A stretch of 64,000 nucleotides of DNA from Zelopaecilomyces penicillatus (lineage: Eukaryota > Ascomycota > Sordariomycetes > Hypocreales > Pseudodiploosporaceae), in assembly GCA_005765155.1 (NCBI GenBank), contig VCCP01000006.1:2988501-3052500 (forward strand), in the 5' to 3' direction. Position 1 is the first letter of the stretch. Each line of letters starts with the position of its first letter. Below the pieces are notes generated by a model. That model had not been told where the DNA came from. It saw nothing but the letters and a program-made list of their open reading frames with translations, and searched no databases. A program made the position numbers and the translations under genes. Of this stretch, positions 1 to 8,894 are shown one piece after another.

Positions 1-712
1 ACCATACTGGTGCATGCTGCGTTGATGGTGCACTTTTGTAATAACTTGACCCGTTGACGCCTGGCCAACCCAACGACACCATCACGATGCTAACAAGGCA
101 GACTTCGTGAAACTGCCGCTGTACCCGCACTAGACATATTGGGTGGGGGATCTATTGTAAAGAGCTTTCCATGAATCCGGCACCGCGCCGCTCCTTTCTA
201 GGTAGATCTCCCGTTTGGCTAATACGCCCGCCACAAGAAGAGCCGTCATCCCTTCAAAAAAACGAGCCTAATCGCCAACCATCTAGTTCTCCATCCGCTC
301 AGCTATTGACAAACATCGGCTTCGGTTAAGAGGGGGCTGTTTTCCTCTAATAAGGAGACTATACGCCTAACTGGTGCCTTCAACACTACCATGCTTTACC
401 GAAAACCGGCTTCAGCCGCACCATGACCAGGTCTCATCATTGGCTGCCGGACATCCGCTCTGTGCCTGTATCGCCTGGCTGCAGATGGATCCTAGCTTGT
501 CTTCCGATGTCTAAACCATGCTCATGTACCAGTTATTGACCATTCATACGGCACTCGCAAGGCTCACAGCCTGCAGCGTGGCTCAAAGGCAGCAGTGGCG
601 CCCAAATACGTATAATGGCTTGCTTGCCCCGGCTTTTCATGTCGCGAGGAGCTCCTCCTCCAGCTCTCACCCGTTTTGGTTGCCATCCGATCTTCAAAAA
701 TTATTGATCAAG
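1..712. other. 5' edge, no gene recognised
   Basis: No open frame here has coding character. The last few hundred bases must hold the promoter of the secreted-protein gene that follows. An in-frame ATG at 518 lies upstream of that gene, but the residues it would add do not look like a signal peptide, so I treat them as leader. Nothing else is visible. Confidence 0.5.
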
Positions 713-1844
713 ATGCACGGTGTTCTATTGGGGACCCTACTCGCTGGCGGCGCTGCCGCACAGCTCATGACTCTTCCTCTTGTCAACAATGATGAGATTG
801 TTGCTGCTATGAACCCTTCAGATCCAGGGTATAAGGTCTGTGGCGTTGTCGGCCAGTATGTGCGAAATTGTATCGACGAGGCCGGAGGTGCGGAGGCGTT
901 GTCGACCGCGACGGATTCCGCTCTAGCATCGTGTGCTTGCTGTTTTCAGGGATCGGCTGTATCGACAGCCTATAGCTCTTGCTCAGCATATCTAGCAACC
1001 GAGGCAACTGACTTAGCTTCACAAATTTCCGGTGCGTTACCAAAGAATGGCCTTTTACAGACAGAATCCTAATATATTCGAAGCGTACAACTATCTTTAT
1101 AGCGCATGCTCAACAAGTTCAAACATCTGTTCTGGTACAGGTGGCTTCGTAGCCAAAACTGAGTCTTCCACTCTACCTCCTCCGACCACGACACTCAGCT
1201 CAAGTGGTCCTATGATCACCGGTGGTCAGCAAGCCTGCACGTCCATGTATGGGCTTTACACCTCCTGTGTTGCTAAATCAAAGGACTTCGCATCAATGCT
1301 TTACGGAGATCAGGCCCCGTGTTATTGGTAGGCCTCCTGCTTGTCCAACCATGCAGAATGGATCGAACTAATTCGGTGTGCATAGCTGTGAGAGTCGGGC
1401 AGGCAGTGTAACTTGGACTAACCGGCTGGATAAGTATGCAAAGACTTGTGAGAACTGGGCTCGAACGGGAGAGCCAGAAACTATTTATAAACGTAGGTCC
1501 CCACCCGATTGCAAGGCCATATCGAGACGTTTTGCTGACTTGTGACAGTGGCTTCGACATTTGCCACGTTCTGCGAGAAGTTCAGCGATGCGTGTGCTGC
1601 TCGGACCTCCACTGATTCTGCTGGGGCTTCTGAAACCTCGACACCAACAGAACCGACAGAAGAATCTTCTTCTGGTGGCGACAACGGAGGAAACGGAGGA
1701 AACGGAGGAGGCAGCCGAACAAATAAACCCGGTGCCAGCGAGACTGGTAGTGATTCTGCGGCCCCTTCATTAGTACACCTGAATTCGGGCATCTATAATG
1801 TCCTTGCGCTTTTCGTCGCGACGGCGTTCATCGTGATGCTTTAA
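713..1844 (+). CDS. secreted cysteine-rich GPI-anchored cell-surface protein
   Basis: Four exons are proposed: 713-1031, 1084-1327, 1386-1492 and 1549-1844 (321 aa). The ATG at 713 opens a classic signal peptide, MHGVLLGTLLAGGAAA, probably cut before QL. The mature part has about 16 cysteines spread over all four exons, including a CACC cluster and a C-C pair at the exon 2/3 join. A Ser/Thr/Gly-rich stalk with a GGNGGNGGN run follows, then a small-residue stretch and a hydrophobic tail (NVLALFVATAFIVML), the pattern of a GPI-attachment signal. Even cysteine content suggests disulfides, and the product should end on the outer plasma membrane or wall. I do not recognise a named family; the cysteine spacing is not clearly CFEM. 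The third exon is supported by consensus GTAGGC..CATAG and GTAGGT..ACAG flanks and by keeping frame, but is the least certain. Confidence 0.65.
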
Positions 1845-2022
1845 CGAGTTAAAATAAGACCTGATGGATATATGACAATGGCTGTTATTGCTAGTTGGGT
1901 TGTATCAAGAAGGGATAATAACACCGTGTAGATAAAGTATATCGAGGGTTTCGTGGCTTAATACCAAATGAATCATGTTAGATACCGTTCGAATGAACAA
2001 CATTCTGTTGAATATGCTGGTT

Positions 2023-3409
2023 CTAATCTGCTCTCAGGTCTATGTTTACATGTTTTAGAGCCCCGACTGCCCATTCAGGGTAATCCACTTTATCTGAGTA
2101 AAGTCCAGCAAAGAACTGCCGGATATAGGCAGGAAAACGATCCTCGATGATAGACTGTCGGACCTCCCGCATCAGGTTCAGTTGATACCATACGTTATGA
2201 ATGGTGAGCAGATGCGCAGCGGCCGTTTCCTTAGCTGCGTTGTGATGGATGAACGCCCTCGTGATGCCCAACCCCCCATCGCCATCTCTACAGCACAAGC
2301 AACCACAGCCAGGCTCAATTGGTCCAAAGTCAGAGGCGTATTTGGCATTTCGAAGGTTCAGGACGCCTTCACGTGTAACTGCATTGCCAAATCTAGCCGT
2401 TCTTGTTGGCCAAACGCAGTCAAACATGTCGGCTCCCAGGGCAACACTGACGACCAAATCTTCCGGATACCCGATACCCATGACATAGCGCGGCTTCAGG
2501 TCTGGTAGCAGAGCTGTACAGGTTTCGACCACTCGGCAGTAGTCGACTTTTGCCTCTCCACCACTCAGTCCGCCTATAGCAATTCCGGGGGTGTCCCTGG
2601 CCAGCATTTCTTTACAGCATTCCTTTCTCATTTCAAGATCAAGACCTCCTTGAATAATGCAGAACAAATTCTGCGTGTCTGGATTTTTGTGGGCGGCGAT
2701 GCATCGATCTAGCCAGCGGACGCTGCGTTCCATGGCCTCGCGCATTCGTGCCTTGTCTGGCGAGGTAGTGACGAGAACATCATCAAGCTGCATGATGATA
2801 TCGCTACCAATACTGTTTTGCAACGAAATAGAATGTTCAGGGGTCAGAAGCATAGGTGAGCCATCATGAGGGCTCAAAAAGCGCACTCCTTCCTCAGTGA
2901 TTTTGGCAAGCTGTAGCAGGCTGACCATTTGAAATCTAGTAAAAAAAACTTGTAAATAAAAATGTCCTAGTTTCAGAGAAATGATATGAGGACCAAACAA
3001 ATAACATACCCGCCGCTATCTGTGAGAATGTTGTGGTCCCAGCCTTGAAACCTGTGTGCTCCGCCAACTGCATCGAGAACATCCTGACCAGGTTTCAAGC
3101 CCAAATGATAAGTGTTGTTCAGACATAAGCGGCATCCAGTTTCCTCTAACTGTTCCGGAGTGAGACCCTTTAGAGAAGCCTGAGTTGCAACTGGCATGAA
3201 AATGGGCAACTGTACTTGTCCATGAGGCAGGGTTAGAATGGAAGCTCGTGCCCGTGTCGTCTATCTCGGTCGAGATGTTATTAGTTGTGCTATGAGAAAA
3301 GAACGCCTCCTAGGGTTTGGGAAGCACCAACGGAACAGCGTGCGACAAGCTCAAAGCTGAGAGCTGGCGAAGACAGGATGTTAGGGGCCATTCTTCTAGC
3401 AGCCTGCAT
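2023..3409 (-). CDS. QTRT1: queuine tRNA-ribosyltransferase, catalytic subunit
   Basis: Eukaryotic TGT exchanges guanine 34 of GUN-anticodon tRNAs (Asp, Asn, His, Tyr) for queuine, as a heterodimer with QTRT2. Three exons read on the minus strand are 3409-3332, 3260-3010 and 2935-2023 (413 aa; a second ATG at 3391 is also in frame). Joining them restores family motifs: CSTTRARAS then LPHG near the N-terminus, LTDSGGFQMVSL across intron 2, SDIIMQLDDV, IQGGLD, AIGGLSGGE, the catalytic-loop segment FDCVWPTRTARFG, and a CxCxxC zinc motif (CGCLCC) with a downstream His. Length matches the family (about 400). The gene converges with the GPI-protein gene and diverges from MRP51. Queuine cannot be made by eukaryotes, so the enzyme implies salvage from outside. 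Identity is firm; the first-exon splice (GTTGGT donor) is weaker. Confidence 0.93.
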
Positions 3410-3771
3410 TTCTTTTCTAATGCAGTTATGACGTGGCGTTTTTGCCTCTCTTCACACCTTTGTCGTATTACTGCCCCTTAATGTGTAATTCATAAGTTAT
3501 GTGTTCCTTTCATACGTGAGCACCTCTGAACTCAGGTGATAATTCCCTGTTGCCCATACACTGTTTTCAGAGCCCCAAAAGTTATAGCGGGCCCTTGTTC
3601 TAATCAAGCACAAGTCTTTGGCTCATCCTGGTCTTGACGGCTGATCCTCGGCAGATGACCGACAGCTCCAGCTTGACAGCGAGAATTTCGTCCAATGCGT
3701 GTCTTGAGCAAGCTTAAGGCCATTACCAGGACCTCAAGGCATTGAGCTTCCCGACAGGATCGACATTCACA
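3410..3771. promoter_or_regulatory. divergent promoter region, QTRT1 / MRP51
   Basis: This 362-bp space lies between two genes reading away from each other and should hold both promoters. I see no clear TATA box or repeat. An in-frame TTG at 3742 precedes the MRP51 ATG but is not a likely start. Confidence 0.4.
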
Positions 3772-5181
3772 ATGGGGGGCCGTACCGTCTCGCCCGGAGC
3801 GGCGCTCTTGAGAACATCACGTATGTTCTCGGTGCCGAAGCCTCTACCGGAACCACCGTCCACGAACCTTCACATCGGCGAGCACAAGTCATCCACCATG
3901 ACGAGACAGTATCCGCAGCACCAATCCATCACATCGCCCTTGTCATCACGAGAAAAAGGGGATTGGGGATTAAAGCGCCCATTCCCGCTAAAATCTACCA
4001 TGGCCACTTCTACACCTCTGATTCGAATCAAGCAATTGGACACCATCGAGAATGTCACCAACTTCGCATCCGCTGCCGATCATACCTTGTCATTGGAAAA
4101 GTTTCAGGAGCTTCGAGTCGCACTTTCTGTCCCACGTAGCAACGACAGGAAGTCATCATCACCGCGCTCCGATCTCTGGCACAAGTCTGTATTTGAGGAG
4201 GAGATGGACTTCACAGATTTCAAGCGCGGTCGAGCAGACGACCGCCGTTGGAAGTTTCAAGGTCCTTGGCTAGCTCGGATGACTGAAGGAGACTTCATCG
4301 AATACTTGGACAAGAGAGTGCGGCCGAAGCGCATTCAATTCCGGGCTTTGCTCAAGGAGAAACTTGCCGAAGATATCACAATACGGCAGAACAATCTTGC
4401 GCTGGAGGAAGGAAAGCCGCTGCCACCCAAAATCGAGGCTCGCGACATCACAGAGAGCCAATTTACGGATTATCTACGCTCTTTGCGTAACGACCGAGTA
4501 ACCTTGTACTCGCTTGTATCCAAATTTCTCGATCTTGCTCCATTGGGACAACCAGTTGGAATTGTCCAGATGATATGGTCAAACCCTGACAACGCTGCCC
4601 CTGAAAGTCCATATGGCAAATCTGGGCCACCGCCAAGCCACCCTTCTGCTGGTATTAGTTACTTGCGAACGAATTCTTTCATGGAAAACCATGCAGTTTA
4701 CGGACCACAGGCCAAGCGAACCCCCACATTGGCCAGAGTCGTATACCCCCGGGTTGGCCCAGCCCCCGCTAAGCTGGGTGTTGGAGGTTTTGTCGCCGAC
4801 GCACCGCCAGGTGACAATGAATTCAACATTAGGCACGGAAGAGGAAGAACATCCTCTAACAAGACTATGCTCAATGGTATTACGCATCTTGATACAACTA
4901 CGTTTGGAGGTGCCAAGGCCTATGTAGAACCTCAAACCGCTACTATCGATCCAAGCGGAAAGGTTGTTTTACAGCTCCGAGAGACACACGCCGAAGCCCA
5001 AGTTGTTGCCAAAGAAAACAAGGGATTGTCACAGATTTATCATGACGGTAAAACAAGACGACACGTGCCAAAACAACCAATCCAGCAGCAAGAACCTTCA
5101 CCACAAGCAGATGAGTGGCGAATGGATAGGGTTGCTGAGGAGATTCTGGAAGACAACGCTTCAGAGCCCAAGACAACTTAG
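3772..5181 (+). CDS. MRP51: small-subunit mitochondrial ribosomal protein MRP51
   Basis: This single-exon gene encodes 469 aa. The start at 3772 gives MGGRTVSPGAALLRTSRMFS, an Arg- and Ser-rich N-terminus without acidic residues that suits mitochondrial import. The segment with GDWGLKRP followed by TPLIRIKQLDTIEN is the conserved core of the fungal MRP51 (bS1m) family, a component of the mitochondrial small subunit that in yeast is tied to translation of mRNAs with particular 5' leaders. The C-terminal third is Pro/Gln-rich and probably disordered. The family is recognised from these motifs as remembered, not by search. No intron is needed. The gene lies upstream of and in the same direction as eS17, 489 bp away. 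Confidence 0.85.
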   Translation: MGGRTVSPGAALLRTSRMFSVPKPLPEPPSTNLHIGEHKSSTMTRQYPQHQSITSPLSSREKGDWGLKRPFPLKSTMATSTPLIRIKQLDTIENVTNFASAADHTLSLEKFQELRVALSVPRSNDRKSSSPRSDLWHKSVFEEEMDFTDFKRGRADDRRWKFQGPWLARMTEGDFIEYLDKRVRPKRIQFRALLKEKLAEDITIRQNNLALEEGKPLPPKIEARDITESQFTDYLRSLRNDRVTLYSLVSKFLDLAPLGQPVGIVQMIWSNPDNAAPESPYGKSGPPPSHPSAGISYLRTNSFMENHAVYGPQAKRTPTLARVVYPRVGPAPAKLGVGGFVADAPPGDNEFNIRHGRGRTSSNKTMLNGITHLDTTTFGGAKAYVEPQTATIDPSGKVVLQLRETHAEAQVVAKENKGLSQIYHDGKTRRHVPKQPIQQQEPSPQADEWRMDRVAEEILEDNASEPKTT

Positions 5182-5670
5182 GTAGACGCAGTGCAGCAGC
5201 CCACTTGAAACGTCTTAAGACGAGCAGTGATTGAAGGATTGGATGATATGTATATCAATGAAACTCAGCGACTCCTATGTAACATATATGTATGAGTAAG
5301 ATAGCTGTTATTGAGGCACTTTATGAAGCATAAGACATTGACATATGATCTGTTTATCAACTGTTTAGTAAACTACACTTCAAATCCATCGAATACTACC
5401 AAGTTACGGAGTAGCTTGGCTTGAGTACCTGGCTTGCCTCCTTGATCGTGTGGGTATTGCTCATCGACTGATGGCACCGCGCTTACATAAGCCACCAAAT
5501 CGACGTTTGCGTCATATGGAGAGCCACGTGACGAAAAAAATGCAAGCCCTAAGAATTGATGCGACCCCACCAACAGTCGATGGCAAACTAACCACGAACT
5601 TTGAGCTGCACCAGTATCTCCCGATCGACTTCCTCAGTATCCCCCAAAGCACCACGTCAATACCGCCAAA
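5182..5670. promoter_or_regulatory. MRP51 3' region and eS17 promoter
   Basis: This 489-bp gap is AT-rich near 5230-5400, the likely MRP51 terminator. Closer to the eS17 ATG it becomes C/A-rich, as is usual for ribosomal-protein leaders. No gene is seen. Confidence 0.4.
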
Positions 5671-6238
5671 ATGGGTCGCGTTCGTACCAAGACCGTCAAG
5701 AAGTCCGCCAAGGTTATCATTGAGCGGTACTACCCCAAGCTCACTCTCGACTTCGAGACCAACAAGCGTATCTGCGATGAGATTGCCATCATCGCCTCGA
5801 AGCGCCTGCGCAACAAGGTTAGAAAGCGATGAAACTCTCTCCGCAGGAGAAACGGATAATATTTTATTTTTTACTGACTCTTTCAATAAAGATTGCCGGT
5901 TACACCACCCATCTTATGAAGCGTATTCAGCGAGGACCCGTCCGTGGTATCTCCTTCAAGCTTCAGGAAGAGGAGCGTGAGCGCAAGGATCAGTACGTTC
6001 CCGAGGTCTCTGCCCTCGATTTCTCCGAGGCAGGCCAACTGGATGTCGACGGCGAGACCAAGGACCTGCTCAAGCACCTCGGCGTACGTGGATTCCCATT
6101 CTCCTGGAACTTAGAAATTCCTGCTAACCATTGGCGCAGTTCGACTCCATCCCCGTCAACGTTGTTGCCGTCTCCCAGGCTCAGGCTCCCGAGCGTGGTG
6201 CCCGGAGATTCGGCGACCGCCCTCCTCGTCGCGACTAA
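5671..6238 (+). CDS. RPS17: 40S ribosomal protein eS17
   Basis: Three exons, 5671-5817, 5892-6083 and 6140-6238, give 145 aa. The N-terminus MGRVRTKTVKKSAKVIIERY, the NKRICDEIAII block, TTHLMKRIQRGPVRGISFKL and EEERERKDQYVPEVSALD are near-invariant in eS17, which sits on the beak/head of the cytosolic small subunit. Introns of 74 and 56 nt have GT..AG ends (GTTAGA..AAAG and GTACGT..GCAG) and joining keeps frame. The C-terminal tail ends in an Arg-rich GDRPPRRD run, longer than and different from the animal tail, as in other fungi. Codon choice is strongly C-ending compared with neighbours, fitting high expression. Confidence 0.96.
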
Positions 6239-6643
6239 AAGGCTGGTTTTTGGGAATTTGGTTGTCCGGTATTCATGGGTTTGCATCTTGGCGTCTCAGG
6301 ACGGTCGTGAGTACATAGATCTCAAAGAAAGATCTTCCGCCCCCACAGGTGTCGCTGATTCTCTGGATTTACTCCAGTGATGATGCTTGATTGCCATTCT
6401 CTTATCTCCTTCTCGCTGTGAGCGTGACTGAACATGATGTCAAACCGTGGAAAACAAGTCGTCCCTCGCCGCCATGTTGCCCCCAACTTCCGAGCCGAGA
6501 CTACGAAACATCTTCCACTTGGGTGACGATTTCCAAGATTTTTCAAGTCTTCATTTTGTCGGCCCGCTGAACGCGGTACTTGACACATACCATCATCCAC
6601 CCGACCATCTTCGGAATTTTATGTTTTCTTTCCTGCTGCTAGT
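6239..6643. other. convergent 3' region between eS17 and RTR1-like gene
   Basis: This 405-bp space between two gene ends must hold both terminators. No coding or repeat structure is seen. Confidence 0.4.
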
Positions 6644-7447
6644 TTATGATTTTGGTCTCTGTTCCGGAATCCGTACCTTATGACCATCAACTAGTAAATG
6701 ATCATCCTCACCACCAGCTGTAGTTGCCATGGAATCAATATTTGGCGCCTTGACATCTTTCTCCTTGAGTGTAACCTTGAATCTCTCGGCGCTTGAAGCT
6801 GTACTACGATCTCCTCGCTCTATAGCCAAAGCTGCGGAATCGCGAGCAGCTTGCCGTTGATCCTCAAGTTGTAGCTGCCCCAACCTGCGCGCAGCTCGGT
6901 CTACCTCCGTTTCTGTAGATCGGCCCTCGTCTAAAAGCTCTATTTGAATGTCGGGAATACCAGCTCGTTCCCAAGCAGCAGTCTCGTTGAGCTGAACCTT
7001 GACAAACAAGGCTCTCCGAGCGCATTGCTGCGAACACCACTTCTCAAGGTCTTTGCGCTTGACAATTTCGCCGCTGCTGGCAAGTTTCCACTCCCCACCT
7101 GAGCCGGTCTGGCGTCTCGGTTTTGCGCACAGAGTATAACCACAGAGTTCATTGACGTTGCGCTCCACGATCAAGTCATCATAGTCTGAAGGCTGGAAGA
7201 GGCGGACGTGGGTCTTAAAGTCAGAGATGTCGGACTGGGCCGGGTTCAATGCGTTGCTGGTAGGCGATCGGTCTAGAGGATACTCTGATAGCAGTATTAG
7301 GCTTTCGAGAATCTCGCTTTCGATGTCTTTTCTTTGCTGTAGAAGTTTGGCGTGGTGAATGGCAATTGCCTTTGCGTCATCTTCAGGCCGAGGAGCTCCT
7401 GTGAGGTCCTTGAGAATGCCCTTGAGCTTGCCAGACCCAGAAGCCAT
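6644..7447 (-). CDS. RTR1: Rtr1/RPAP2-family RNA polymerase II CTD phosphatase
   Basis: This single-exon gene encodes 267 aa if started at the ATG at 7447; the frame is open to 7552 but the extra residues look non-coding. Rtr1/RPAP2 proteins act on Ser5 phosphate of the RNA polymerase II CTD and help polymerase import. The family zinc-binding core is present: the pair C102/C107 in LCGYTLC and the pair C138/C142 in WCSQQC, separated by the usual basic linker. An N-terminal helix with HHAKLLQQRKDIESEILESL precedes it, as in fungal homologues. The C-terminal region (about residues 170-267) is charged and probably disordered. The gene converges with eS17 and diverges from BBC1. Family assignment is confident; catalytic activity of this family has been debated. 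Confidence 0.85.
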   Translation of the reverse strand: MASGSGKLKGILKDLTGAPRPEDDAKAIAIHHAKLLQQRKDIESEILESLILLSEYPLDRSPTSNALNPAQSDISDFKTHVRLFQPSDYDDLIVERNVNELCGYTLCAKPRRQTGSGGEWKLASSGEIVKRKDLEKWCSQQCARRALFVKVQLNETAAWERAGIPDIQIELLDEGRSTETEVDRAARRLGQLQLEDQRQAARDSAALAIERGDRSTASSAERFKVTLKEKDVKAPNIDSMATTAGGEDDHLLVDGHKVRIPEQRPKS

Positions 7448-8894
7448 GAGTTGTGAGACAACCTTCTGCCTTTCTTCTTGCAAATTTGCGTTGTTGAGCT
7501 GCCTGACAAGGATTTCAAAATTGTGATAGACGTGCCGAGTTGTGGCAAACAAGGGAAGTTGTCCCCACCAGCACTGAGCACGTCGTCCTCAAGTCTCAGG
7601 GTATGGACATGAGCTTTACTAGCGGGCGGGGGCTCCACCTATAGCACTAGTGTGCTGTTACTAATCAGACATCTGTTAGTACGCTCTAACTGTAAGTATC
7701 CAACAGGGTGCAAAGAAACACCGCCGATATAACAGTGCCTGAATATCTAAGATACCTGGTATTACTAGGTAGGTAATTATTTACTTTACTGAGATTTCTA
7801 TATTTATAGGTATTGCTAGCGATTTCTAGATATTGCTAGAGATCTCTAGAAATTTATAGAGATTTCTACATGTCAGTAAATTTATCAGTTAAAATCCCTC
7901 GGGGTGGTCCCGGCTGTGTTTTTTGCACCCTGTTGGTATCATCACACAATCGAGTTGGTTTGAACTGAAAATGCAAGTACGAAACATTGGTACCAATTAT
8001 GGGCAGCTTCGTCTTGGGATGGTTACGAGAGCAATGGGTTACTCTGAGACATACAGCGTGGCTTTTACGCTACTCTCATGGGAGGGTTGTCTGGTAGCAT
8101 CATATCAAGGTTTCCATCTGTCATGGCCGCTTTGGATGTCGTTTCATTCCTGTCTGACGCATTCGAGCGGCCCAATTCATTACAGCCACAAACATCAAAG
8201 GGTTGAGCTAGTGTACGGCATCTGAAGCAGTGATCAACGCGTTACTTTGTAGCGAACGAATAATGCAATGATTCCCTATCTTGGTATTGGGGAACTGTAG
8301 CCTGACATCTCCACTTGGTACCTGGTCCAGTTGTCAAAGACCCAGATACGGACAGTGGTGTACCTGCCTTAGTAGTACCTTGCCTTCACAAGACACGGCT
8401 TATTCTCGGTACCTGAGGCGCCGAAACAGTTGGCCCCTCCGCCGCGAGGGTGCTGGACTGCTAAAGCCTAGGTCTCGTAGCTCTTGGGGCGGCTTGGTTG
8501 CCTGCCTCCTCGTCATTGCTGGGAAGTGGCATGTTCCATCCTCACTTGCTGCGCTGACGTCGACACCATCCACTCCGTTGACTATCCGTCACGTTTCATA
8601 GCCCCCTTCTGCTTGTTGTCATCGCCCTCAAACCCTCAGGCAGAACAACTATTGCAATTATACTCCAATCCTTAACCCTATCTGCAACTAGACTTTGTTG
8701 GAGAGCTATCGCGCCATCAATCCATCCCCCTCATTTGGTCCCCGCCTGCAGTCACCTTGCTCACCGTCTGACGACACCCATCCACCGACATTGGGACCCC
8801 ACACAACTTCACACCTCCGCCACATTGAATACACGGTCATCATCTGGCCGCGGCAGCCGCGCCAGGCATTGCATTTGTCGCAAGAATCGTCACA
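7448..8894. promoter_or_regulatory. divergent intergenic region, RTR1 / BBC1
   Basis: This 1.45-kb region has no supported gene. It contains an AT-rich palindromic cluster (listed separately). Its final 300 bp before the BBC1 ATG is C-rich with short CACC/CATCC runs, as in fungal 5' leaders. Open frames here (for example at 7923-8225 and 8281-8601) lack any recognisable sequence. Confidence 0.4.
7788..7871. repeat. AT-rich cluster of GATTTCTA-like repeats with a palindrome
   Basis: Four near-copies of GAGATTTCTA (variants GCGATTTCTA and GAGATCTCTA) occur within about 80 bp, mixed with TATTGCTAG units. Positions 7836-7849 form a perfect 14-bp palindrome, CTAGAGATCTCTAG. The tract stands out from the roughly 50% G+C surroundings. 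Confidence 0.6.
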
